A stretch of DNA of 9,449 nucleotides from Neisseria lactamica (GTDB lineage Bacteria; Pseudomonadota; Gammaproteobacteria; Burkholderiales; Neisseriaceae), in contig JUNU01000041.1 of assembly GCA_001067655.1 (NCBI GenBank), positions 1-9,449 of the forward strand, written 5' to 3'. Numbering within the stretch: the first letter of the stretch is position 1; each line of letters opens with the position of its first letter. The notes below the pieces were generated by a model. That model made no database searches, was not told where the DNA came from, and was given only the letters and a program-made list of their open reading frames with translations. The position numbers and the translations under genes are program-made. Shown here one piece after another: positions 1-5,967 of this stretch.

Positions 1-98
1 TTCTCTAAGGTGCTGAAGCACCAAGTGAATCGGTTCCGTACTATCTGTACTGTCCGCTGCTTCGTCGCCTTGTCCTGATTTAAATTTAATCCAATATA
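1..98 (-). repeat. Dispersed neisserial intergenic repeat, partial (cut by window edge)
   Basis: The sequence contains a short palindrome (GGTGCT at 9-14, AGCACC at 17-22) and ends at about 98 in TTTAAATTTAATCCAATATA. Read on the minus strand it begins TATATTGGATTAAATTTAAA, which resembles the TATAGTGGATTAA ends of Correia-type elements. I recognise the interior as a repeat of roughly 150 bp that is common between genes in Neisseria genomes; this is from memory and was not searched. There is no coding potential. The other end lies outside the window. Confidence 0.6.
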
Positions 99-138
99 AT
101 AAATTTGATGCGGATGATGTGATGAAGGGGAATGAAAG

Positions 139-181
139 AAGGTCGTCTGAAAACCTTGAAACTCGGTTTTCAGACGACCTT
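139..181. terminator. Inverted DUS pair downstream of misS
   Basis: Two uptake sequences face each other (aggtcgtctgaaaac at 140-154, its complement at 166-180). They form a perfect 17-bp stem (139-155 with 165-181) and a 9-nt loop. The hairpin lies 10 bp beyond the misS stop codon, so it should end the misR-misS transcript. The long T tract (181-190 and onward) is on the plus-strand side, so it would also stop plus-strand transcription entering from the left. Confidence 0.75.
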
Positions 182-191
182 TTTGTTTTGC

Positions 192-1520
192 TTAGTCGGC
201 TCGGAGAAGCTGTTTGTTGAGTTCCGCCTGTATCAGCAGGCCGTGGGCGAAGTTGCGGCTGTCGGCGAGGATGAGTTTGCCGCCGTAGCGTTTGGCGATG
301 GCGTCGGCGATGGAGAGTCCGAGTCCGGTGCCTTGCTGTTCCGTGCCGAGTATGCGGTAGAATGCGTCGGTTACGCGGCTGCGTTCGGCGGCGGGGATGC
401 CGGGGCCGTCGTCTTCCACCCAGATGGTGAGGGTGGTCGGGGTCTCGCTGAAACCTATATCGATGCGGCCGCCTGCGGGGGTGTAGCGGATGGCGTTGTC
501 GGTGAAGGTTTTGATGAGGGTGTAGATTTCGGTGTCGTCGGCTCGGATGCGCAGGTCGTTTACAACGGCGACGCCGATGTCTTGCTGTTTGTTGAGGGCA
601 AGGGGCATGAGTTCTTGCAGCACGCGGCGGAACTGGGCTTGCAGACTGATGTCGGTCAGGTTGCGTTGGGTTTCGGAACCTTGGGCGCGGGCGTGGGTCA
701 GGAGCTGCTCGAGCAGGTGGCGGTTGCGCTGTATGCTTTGGAGGATGAGGCTGGTTTGTTCGCGGGCTTCGTCCGATTGGGGCAGTTTGGTGAGCCGTTC
801 TGCCTGAAGGGAGAGGGCGGTCAGTGGGCTGCGCAGTTCGTGGGCGGCATCGGCGATGAAGCGTTGCTGGCGGCGGATGTTTTCGCCTGTTCGTTGCAGC
901 AGTTGGTTGATGGCGGTAACGAAGCCTTGTATTTCGCTGGGCACGCCTTCTCCGTCCAGCGGCGAGAGGTCGTCTGGACGGCGTTGTCCGAGGGAGGCGG
1001 AAAGGGTCTTAACGGGACGCATGGCGCGGTAGGTGATCCATACGGTCAACAGGATCATGAGGGGCAGGGCGATGAGCAGCGGGAGGACGCTTTGGTAGGC
1101 GGCGGTGGCTGCGAGGTCGTCGCGGTATTCGGTTTCTTGGAGTACGGCGATTTTGCCTTGCGGGGTTTGGTGGATGTAGGCGCGGTATTCATCGTCATCA
1201 TCGTCGTCGTCATCAACGCCGCCTTTGATGGTGTGGAATCCTTCGCCGAGTGTGTTGGACAGGGGGACGGTGTCTTCTTGTCCGAAGGTTTGGATGAGGA
1301 TGTGGTTTTCGCTGCCTATTTGTGTGTAGTCGGTGGTTTTGGGGTTGATGTAGGCGGCGGTTTGGCGCAACAGGTCGTCCTGAAGCTCTTCGGCTTCATG
1401 GTAGGTTTGGTAATAGGAGAATGCGCCTGCGATGATGGACAAGGGCAGGAACATCAGTATCAGGGCGATGCTGATACGGACTTGCAGGGATTGTTTGAGG
1501 GTCTGGATAAAGTGATGCAT
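192..1520 (-). CDS. misS: Sensor histidine kinase, MisS/QseC type
   Basis: Inner-membrane histidine kinase that should autophosphorylate and pass phosphate to the response regulator encoded just upstream. Visible order: short cytoplasmic N-terminus; TM1 about 16-36; periplasmic sensor about 37-142; TM2 about 143-163; HAMP-like linker about 164-212; phosphoacceptor H-box AAHELRSP with His227; N-box DNAIRYTP around 341-348; G1 box EDDGPGIP about 369-376; G2 box GTGLGLS 397-403. All catalytic boxes are intact. The sensor domain carries eight consecutive aspartates (103-110) followed by Glu111, which is unusual. The ATG at 1520 is the first possible start, because an in-frame TAA lies about 20 bases upstream; its ribosome binding site is weak, so translation may depend on misR. 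The intergenic distance from misR is 74 bp, same strand. Family membership is secure. The name misS rests on similarity of the partner to the meningococcal MisR and is less sure; generic annotation would say QseC/BasS-like. Confidence 0.9.
   Translation of the reverse strand: MHHFIQTLKQSLQVRISIALILMFLPLSIIAGAFSYYQTYHEAEELQDDLLRQTAAYINPKTTDYTQIGSENHILIQTFGQEDTVPLSNTLGEGFHTIKGGVDDDDDDDDEYRAYIHQTPQGKIAVLQETEYRDDLAATAAYQSVLPLLIALPLMILLTVWITYRAMRPVKTLSASLGQRRPDDLSPLDGEGVPSEIQGFVTAINQLLQRTGENIRRQQRFIADAAHELRSPLTALSLQAERLTKLPQSDEAREQTSLILQSIQRNRHLLEQLLTHARAQGSETQRNLTDISLQAQFRRVLQELMPLALNKQQDIGVAVVNDLRIRADDTEIYTLIKTFTDNAIRYTPAGGRIDIGFSETPTTLTIWVEDDGPGIPAAERSRVTDAFYRILGTEQQGTGLGLSIADAIAKRYGGKLILADSRNFAHGLLIQAELNKQLLRAD
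1191..1214 (-). repeat. (GAY)8 codon run encoding poly-aspartate in MisS
   Basis: Twenty-four bases read on the minus strand as eight GAT/GAC codons in a row, residues 103-110, followed by GAA. The mix of GAT and GAC makes it an imperfect triplet repeat. It lies in the predicted periplasmic domain, and changes in copy number would keep the reading frame. Confidence 0.9.
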
Positions 1521-1592
1521 AGTGTGTTTGGCGAGGCTGTTTTAGGTTTTGTTATTAATTATGGCATGGGCGGGCGGATACGCGGTTTGAGG

Positions 1593-1605
1593 TTTCAGAC
1601 GACCT
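1593..1605 (-). other. Single DUS overlapping the misR stop codon
   Basis: The minus strand reads AGGTCGTCTGAAA here. It lies across the end of misR: the bases supply the final codons (GTC GTC TGA), so the last residues Val-Val and the stop codon are made from the uptake sequence. It is a single copy, with no partner to form a hairpin. Confidence 0.9.
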
Positions 1606-2266
1606 CTTTTGCGACCAGCCAGCCTACGCCGCGTACGTTTTGGATGTGTTCTTTGCCGAGCTTTTTGCGTAGGGCGTGGATGAGGAAATCGACGGCGTTG
1701 CTTTCGACTTCTTCGCCCCAGCCGTAGATTTTGTCTTCAAGGTCGCTGCGGGAAAGGATAATGCCGGGGCGCATCATCAGGGCTTGGAGGACGGCAAATT
1801 CTTTGTTGCTCAGGAGGACGGGTTTGTCTTGTCCTTGTACTTCGACTTGGTAGGTGGCGGGGTTGAGGGTGAGCGTGCCGTTGGTCAGCAGGGTTTGGCT
1901 GTGGCCGCTGTGGCGGCGCAGGACGGCGCGTATACGGGCTTGCAGCTCCGCCATGTCGAAAGGTTTGACGATGTAGTCGTCGGCGCCGCCGTCCAGTCCG
2001 TTGAGGCGGCTGTGGAGGTCATCGCGGGCGGTAACGATGAGGACGGGGGTTTGGCTGCCTTCGTGTCGGATTTGGGTGAGGACGTCCAACCCGTCTTTGC
2101 CTGGCAGTCCGAGGTCGAGCAGCAGCAAGTCGTAGTTCTGCGCCTGAAGGGCAGTGGAAACTTGGCTGCCGTTTTTGACCCAGTCGACGGCATAGCCGCT
2201 GTCTTTGAGGTTGGCGGCTATGGCTTGGGCAATCATATTGTCGTCTTCTGCAAGCAATACGCGCAT
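1595..2266 (-). CDS. misR: OmpR/PhoB-family response regulator, MisR type
   Basis: DNA-binding response regulator of 223 residues, the usual length for the family. The receiver domain (1-116) shows the acidic pair Asp8/Asp9, phosphoacceptor Asp51 in LLLLDLGLPG, Thr79 and Lys101 in the VKPF motif. A winged-helix output domain occupies about 125-220 and ends with the typical VRGVGW strand. A strong AAGGAG ribosome binding site lies 6 bases before the ATG. It is transcribed ahead of misS with a 74-bp gap, so the two form an operon. The N-terminal half resembles what I recall of meningococcal MisR, first described as a PhoP homologue; QseB/PmrA are also close. In meningococcus MisR/MisS affects envelope stress responses and LOS phosphoethanolamine; extending that to this species is inference. 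The last two residues and the stop codon come from a DNA uptake sequence. Confidence 0.9.
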   Translation of the reverse strand: MRVLLAEDDNMIAQAIAANLKDSGYAVDWVKNGSQVSTALQAQNYDLLLLDLGLPGKDGLDVLTQIRHEGSQTPVLIVTARDDLHSRLNGLDGGADDYIVKPFDMAELQARIRAVLRRHSGHSQTLLTNGTLTLNPATYQVEVQGQDKPVLLSNKEFAVLQALMMRPGIILSRSDLEDKIYGWGEEVESNAVDFLIHALRKKLGKEHIQNVRGVGWLVAKEVV

Positions 2267-2325
2267 GGTGTTCTCCTTAATCAGCGGGAAGGATAGCAGG
2301 GGAAAATTAGGAGGGGTTTAGCGGG

Positions 2326-2363
2326 AGGTCGTCTGAAAGGGGCGGCTGGTTTTCAGACGACCT
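2326..2363. terminator. Inverted DUS pair between misR and rng (misR side)
   Basis: Uptake sequences at 2326-2338 and 2351-2363 are exact inverted copies, giving a 13-bp stem and a 12-nt loop. The T-rich tract (2363-2377) is on the plus-strand side only. No plus-strand gene ends here, and the minus-strand side (CCCGC) lacks a T tract, so its terminator role is doubtful; it may serve only as an uptake signal. Confidence 0.55.
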
Positions 2364-2475
2364 TTTTGTTGTTTTTTCCGTACTTTATTGGGTTCCTTCG
2401 GCGTGGGTTCTGCTTGGTATGTTGGAAATTGTTTATCTAAAGGAATACTGCACTTGAATTGTTTGCCAATCTTGC

Positions 2476-2521
2476 CAAAAGGTCGTCTGAAAACCCGATT
2501 CTGTTTTCAGACGACCTTTTG
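2476..2521. terminator. Inverted DUS pair: terminator of rng
   Basis: A perfect 19-bp stem (2476-2494 with 2503-2521) contains two facing uptake sequences around an 8-nt loop. It starts 3 bases beyond the rng stop codon. Each side has four Ts after the stem core, so it can act in both directions. Confidence 0.8.
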
Positions 2522-2524
2522 TCT

Positions 2525-4018
2525 TTACAGCAACACAATATCGTATTGTTCCTGCGTGTAAGCGGTTTCGACTGCCAGCGAAATCGGTTTGCCGATAAAG
2601 TCGATGAGCATCGCCAGCGATTGCGATTCTTCGTCGAGGAAGAGGTCGATGACGTTGGGTGCGGCGAGGATGCGGAAGGATTGCACGTCGTAACGGCGGG
2701 CTTCGCGGACGATTTCGCGCTGGATTTCGTAGCAGATGGTCTGCGGTGTTTTCAGACGACCCCTGCCTTGGCAGGATGGGCAGGGTTCGCAGAGGATTTG
2801 GCTGAGGTTTTCGCGCGAACGTTTGCGGGTCAGCTCGACCAAACCCAAGCTGGTGAAGCCGTTGAGGGTAACGCGGGTGCGGTCGAAGGCGAGGGCTTTG
2901 GCAAGCTCTTGCAACACGGCTTCGCGATGCGCTTCCTGCGCCATGTCGATGAAGTCGATGATGATGATGCCGCCGAGGTTGCGCAACCGTAATTCGCGGG
3001 CGATGGTGTGGCAGGCTTCGAGGTTGGTGCGGAAGATGGTTTCGTCGAAGTTGCGCGCGCCGACGAAGCCGCCGGTGTTCACGTCTATCGTGGTCATGGC
3101 TTCGGTGGACTCGATAATCAGGTAGCTGCCGAAGTTGAGGTTGACGCGCGGTTGCAGGGCGCGGCTGATTTCCTGCTCGACGTTATGGGTTTCAAACAGC
3201 GGGCGTTCTCCTTTGAACAACTCTATCCTGCCCAATGCGCCGTGAACGTATTGCTCAGCGAAGCGGGTCATGCGGCGGTGGTTTTCGGTTGAATCGACCA
3301 GGATTTTTTGCGTGTCGAGGCTGAACATATCGCGCAACACGCGCAGGCTCAAAGGCAAATCCTGATACAGCAGGGTTTCCGGCGGCTGGGTTTTCGCTTG
3401 TTCTTGAATGTGTTCCCACACTTTGGTCAGGTAGTGGATGTCGGACAGAAGCTGCTCGTCGGTGGAGTTTTCGGCGTTGGTGCGGATAATATAGCCGTGG
3501 CACGCGTCTTCTGGCAATAGATTAGTCAGGCGTTCGCGCAGGCTGTTGCGTTCGGCATCGTCTTCGATGCGCTGGGAAATGCCGATGTGGTCTTCCTGCG
3601 GAAGGTGGACGAGGAAACGCCCCGCTAACGAAATTTGAGTGGAAAGGCGCGCACCTTTGGTGTTAATCGGGTCTTTGATGACCTGCACCAAAACCGACTG
3701 CCCTTCAAACAACATATGCTCGATGCGCTGGGTTTCGTCGGGGTTGCGGCGTTGTTCGAGGACATCGACGATGTGCAGAAACGCGGCGCGTTCCAAACCG
3801 ATGTCGATAAACGCGCTCTGCATCCCTGGCAACACGCGGCGCACCACGCCCAGATAAATATTGCCGACCAGACTGTGGCCGCTGTTGCGTTCGATGTGCA
3901 GCTCGCAGATATTGTTTTCTTCCAACACCGCCACGCGCGTTTCCTGCGGCGTAATGTTAACAAGCACGGTTTCGGGCGGACGAATAGCGTCCTTCGGGAT
4001 GGGGATTCCTGAAAGCAT
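2525..4018 (-). CDS. rng: Ribonuclease G
   Basis: Cytoplasmic endoribonuclease of the RNase E/G family; in E. coli RNase G matures the 5' end of 16S rRNA and cleaves some mRNAs. The protein is 497 residues, close to E. coli RNase G (about 489), and aligns along its length from memory. An S1-type RNA-binding region spans about 48-130 (VGNIYLGVVRRVLPGMQ). The DNase I-like catalytic core contains the expected Mg-binding aspartates Asp312 (TTIDVNTGG) and Asp355 (IIIIDFIDM). The Zn-link region is CEPCPSCQGRG, with Cys410, 413 and 416. The N-terminus is about 10-15 residues longer than in E. coli; the ATG at 4018 is preceded by AGGA at 8-base spacing, so this start is acceptable. RNase E is excluded, because its long C-terminal scaffold is absent. 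A DUS-like word lies inside the gene at 2751-2761. Confidence 0.95.
   Translation of the reverse strand: MLSGIPIPKDAIRPPETVLVNITPQETRVAVLEENNICELHIERNSGHSLVGNIYLGVVRRVLPGMQSAFIDIGLERAAFLHIVDVLEQRRNPDETQRIEHMLFEGQSVLVQVIKDPINTKGARLSTQISLAGRFLVHLPQEDHIGISQRIEDDAERNSLRERLTNLLPEDACHGYIIRTNAENSTDEQLLSDIHYLTKVWEHIQEQAKTQPPETLLYQDLPLSLRVLRDMFSLDTQKILVDSTENHRRMTRFAEQYVHGALGRIELFKGERPLFETHNVEQEISRALQPRVNLNFGSYLIIESTEAMTTIDVNTGGFVGARNFDETIFRTNLEACHTIARELRLRNLGGIIIIDFIDMAQEAHREAVLQELAKALAFDRTRVTLNGFTSLGLVELTRKRSRENLSQILCEPCPSCQGRGRLKTPQTICYEIQREIVREARRYDVQSFRILAAPNVIDLFLDEESQSLAMLIDFIGKPISLAVETAYTQEQYDIVLL
2751..2761 (-). other. Intragenic DUS-like word in rng
   Basis: The minus strand reads GGTCGTCTGAA, preceded by G instead of the usual A. 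In frame it encodes part of Gly-Arg-Leu-Lys just after the Zn-link cysteines of RNase G (residues about 420-423). It is a single copy. Confidence 0.7.
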
Positions 4019-4046
4019 GATTTAGTTCCTGATTTTTAATAAGAAA

Positions 4047-4146
4047 TATAGTAGATTAAATTTGAACCAGCGCGGCTTGGCTTTGCCCAAACCTGAAAAA
4101 TGACCGGCTGATTGTGTTGCTGTTCTGACTCAAATTTAATCTACCA
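4047..4146. repeat. Small inverted-repeat element (MITE-like, Correia-related ends)
   Basis: A perfect 15-bp terminal inverted repeat (GTAGATTAAATTTGA at 4051-4065, complement at 4130-4144) encloses 64 bases with no reading frame. The left end reads TATAGTAGATTAA, one base from the TATAGTGGATTAA end of Correia elements, and matches the end of the repeat at 1-98. The core does not resemble the Correia core I remember. It lies 29 bp upstream of rng and about 160 bp upstream of the grxC promoter, so it could affect rng expression. Confidence 0.6.
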
Positions 4147-4303
4147 TCCGCTTGCCGTCGGTTTTGTGGAAAATAAAATAAATGACAAAAGCGGTTCGGA
4201 TTGCCGTTTATCATACTTTAAAAACGGCGTTTTGGCACATGGGCGGCAGACAGCCCTCACGCCCTAAAAACAAAGATTCAGGCAAAATAGCCGATTTCAA
4301 GTA

Positions 4304-4332
4304 TTGTAAAATAAACCATATGCCCATATAGT
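4304..4332 (+). promoter_or_regulatory. Sigma-70-type promoter of grxC-secB
   Basis: TTGTAA (4304-4309), a 17-base spacer and TATAGT (4327-4332) fit a housekeeping promoter well. Transcription would begin near 4339, giving a leader of about 23 bases before the grxC start. The match is by eye only. Confidence 0.6.
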
Positions 4333-4361
4333 GAACCCCGTTAGAACTTTAAAAAACAATC

Positions 4362-4619
4362 ATGCAAACCGTTACGATGTACACAGGCGCGTTCTGCCCC
4401 TACTGCACCATGGCTAAAAAGCTGCTGCATTCGCTGGGCGTCGCTGAAATCAACGAAATCCGCGTCGACCGCAGCCCCGAAGCCTTTGCCGAAATGCAGC
4501 AGCTTTCAGGACAGCGCAGCATCCCTCAAATTTTCATCGGCGATACCCACGTCGGCGGTTTCACCGATTTGTACGGCCTGCACCGCGAAGGCAGGCTGGA
4601 TTCTTTATTAAACCCGTAA
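4362..4619 (+). CDS. grxC: Glutaredoxin 3
   Basis: Small cytoplasmic thiol-disulfide oxidoreductase that uses glutathione to reduce protein disulfides and mixed disulfides. At 85 residues it matches Grx3 (83 in E. coli). Visible motifs are the dithiol active site Cys12-Pro-Tyr-Cys15, the cis-proline segment SIPQIF with Pro55, and the glutathione-binding GGFTDL at 65-70, all in the expected spacing. The start is the only ATG near the N-terminus; the sequence before it (TTAAAAAACAATC) has no clear Shine-Dalgarno, so initiation may rely on an A-rich leader. The stop codon is 25 bp before secB on the same strand, with no terminator between, so the two are probably cotranscribed. The grxC-secB order is common in proteobacteria, where it links redox and export functions by neighbourhood only. 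Confidence 0.95.
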   Translation: MQTVTMYTGAFCPYCTMAKKLLHSLGVAEINEIRVDRSPEAFAEMQQLSGQRSIPQIFIGDTHVGGFTDLYGLHREGRLDSLLNP

Positions 4620-4644
4620 CTTTAAACCCAACTAGGAAAACAAA

Positions 4645-5079
4645 ATGAGCGAAGAATTGCAACCCGTATTCAGCATTGAGCGTCTGTTCGTCAAAGACCT
4701 GTCTTTGGAAGTGCCCAACGCCCCCCAAATCTTCTTGGAACAAGGCGAGCCTGAAGTCGATATGCGCGTTTCCACCAACAGCGAGAAGCTGGAAGACGGC
4801 TACTACAACGTTGACGTAACCGTTACCGTAACCGCCAAACTCAACGCCGAACGCACCATGTTCCTGAACGAAGTGACCCAAAGCGGCATCTTCCGTCTGG
4901 AAAACATCCCTGAAGAAGACGTTCAACTGCTCTTAGGCGTAGCCTGCCCGAACATCCTCTTCCCTTACGCACGCGAAGCCATTTCCACCAGCGTAACCCG
5001 CGCCGGCTTCCCGCCCGTACTGCTCGCTCCGATCAACTTCGAAGCCATGTACCAGCAACAACAAGAAGGCAACGCATAA
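4645..5079 (+). CDS. secB: Protein-export chaperone SecB
   Basis: Tetrameric cytoplasmic chaperone that keeps precursor proteins unfolded and hands them to SecA for Sec export. The protein has 144 residues (E. coli 155) and shows family segments throughout: the N-terminal IERLFVKDLSLEVPNAPQIF strand, the acidic middle with YYNVDVTVTVTAKL, and LLGVACPNILFPYAREAIS leading to the VTRAGFPPVLLAPINF helix region. The C-terminal tail MYQQQQEGNA is short and polar, as is usual. AGGA at 4634-4637 is 7 bases from the ATG. It is the second gene after grxC and is followed 19 bp later by a strong DUS terminator. Outer-membrane porins are typical SecB clients, which suits an organism rich in porins. Confidence 0.97.
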   Translation: MSEELQPVFSIERLFVKDLSLEVPNAPQIFLEQGEPEVDMRVSTNSEKLEDGYYNVDVTVTVTAKLNAERTMFLNEVTQSGIFRLENIPEEDVQLLLGVACPNILFPYAREAISTSVTRAGFPPVLLAPINFEAMYQQQQEGNA

Positions 5080-5098
5080 TCCGCGTTCCCTGTTTGTC

Positions 5099-5140
5099 AA
5101 AAGGTCGTCTGAAAAATGTTTCAGACGACCTTTTTTATAT
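5099..5140 (+). terminator. Inverted DUS pair: terminator of grxC-secB
   Basis: A perfect 16-bp stem (5099-5114 with 5119-5134) has a 4-nt loop (AATG) and is followed by Ts through 5136. It contains two facing uptake sequences. This is a classical intrinsic terminator, 19 bp beyond the secB stop. Confidence 0.9.
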
Positions 5141-5258
5141 GGCGGATACCAATAACAAGATGCTCAGATTATCCGTTGTTTACGCTTGAGAAGAGGGGAG
5201 ATGGATGGGGATTTTCTGGTTTTGTTCGCTATAAACCTTTATTGACTCGATAAAGCAA

Positions 5259-5504
5259 ATGAACAAAAAAAGGAGGCAATCCCCCACAGGATTGCCCCAA
5301 TACCTCAAATCAGAGATTTACGCTTCACAAACAATACAGGCTTTCGCCTGCGGCTTTACCTGCACGGCTCAACTCCGTGCGGGTAAACTTTTGTTCCGAG
5401 GGAGTGAGTCTCAGAACATCCACTTGCAAGCTGGAGAGCTTGCAGTAGGAAACTGGAGTATCAAATCTGTCAGTGCGTCTGTAATTTGATGTAACGAAAT
5501 TTAC
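5259..5504 (+). ncRNA. Candidate structured RNA (possible stand-alone HEARO/omega-RNA-like element)
   Basis: About 250 bases contain at least six stem-loops in series. H1: GGCAATCC 5275-5282 with 5289-5296. H2: CAGGC 5337-5341 with GCCTG 5346-5350. H3: 13 bp, 5355-5367 with 5375-5387, one G-U pair. H4: TGTTC 5392-5396 with GAACA 5414-5418, inner GAG/CTC. H5: 5422-5432 with 5437-5446, GGAG tetraloop and one bulged T. H6: ATCAAAT 5460-5466 with 5484-5490. A weak seventh is 5491-5494 with 5501-5504. The strand is not proven, since stems also form on the minus strand; plus is preferred because of G-U pairs and purine-rich loops. An ATGA at 5259-5262 directly precedes the block; from memory, HEARO elements lie next to ATGA/GTGA. 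No HNH/IscB-type gene is nearby, so it would be a solo copy. An open frame at 5259-5489 (76 codons) has no ribosome binding site and is probably not translated. RNA structure is well supported; the family name is a guess. Confidence 0.5.
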
Positions 5505-5510
5505 GCGAAA

Positions 5511-5915
5511 ATTTTGGGTTTGCCAAGAGGTTTATATTATTTTTTTATGTAAAATATATATTTATAATATTTCAATATTTATTTAAATTTTAAAATATAA
5601 TTCTGATTGGTTAAATTTTTAATGAATATAAAATAAATATTTTTGTAAATTTGAAATTATATTCTTTATTGGTTGGTCTGTATAATTAATTCTTTTAAAA
5701 TGTTATTTTATAACATGTTGATTTTAAATAAAATTAAATTTAATATGTTAATCAAAATTTTGCATCATATTTATGTTTTACGGGAAATGACGCGATTTTT
5801 TCGTATGTCGAGCATCTAATAAACCTGAATATCCAGTTTAACCAAAGAGTTAATGTGAAAAATTCTCAATTAAAAATTTGTTACTATCGTTGTTAATTTT
5901 CGATTTAATAGAAAT
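5511..5915. other. Extremely AT-rich intergenic island, no gene seen
   Basis: The stretch between the structured block and the lpxL1 terminator is made almost wholly of A and T: only 5 of 60 bases in 5581-5640 and 6 of 60 in 5701-5760 are G or C. All frames are closed by stops within short distances. A perfect TATAAT occurs at 5681-5686 but has no convincing -35 and is expected by chance in such DNA. It may be a remnant of transferred DNA or a bent or silenced region. No repeats longer than short A/T words were recognised. Confidence 0.6.
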
Positions 5916-5919
5916 AATA

Positions 5920-5942
5920 AAAGCCCGTATATGACGGGCTTT
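5920..5942. terminator. Bidirectional intrinsic terminator of lpxL1
   Basis: A perfect 9-bp stem (AAAGCCCGT 5920-5928 with ACGGGCTTT 5934-5942) has a 5-nt loop. The minus strand continues TTATTATTTC and the plus strand GTTTTTTG. It lies 25 bp beyond the lpxL1 stop. Unlike most terminators in this window it is not built from uptake sequences. Confidence 0.85.
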
Positions 5943-5967
5943 GTTTTTTGATGTAACTGTATGTAAT

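Noticed and set aside
132..1727. 531-codon plus-strand frame opposite misS and part of misR
   Set aside because: It runs antisense to a complete histidine kinase with all catalytic boxes; the product is low-complexity Gly/Val/Asp-rich, as expected from a shadow frame in GC-rich codons.
1676..2296. Plus-strand frame opposite misR
   Set aside because: Antisense shadow of an intact response regulator; no family resemblance or start signal.
5259..5489. 76-codon open frame as a hypothetical protein gene
   Set aside because: It has no ribosome binding site before the ATG, no recognisable domain, and coincides with at least six stem-loops; the apparent protein is better explained as translation of a structured RNA.
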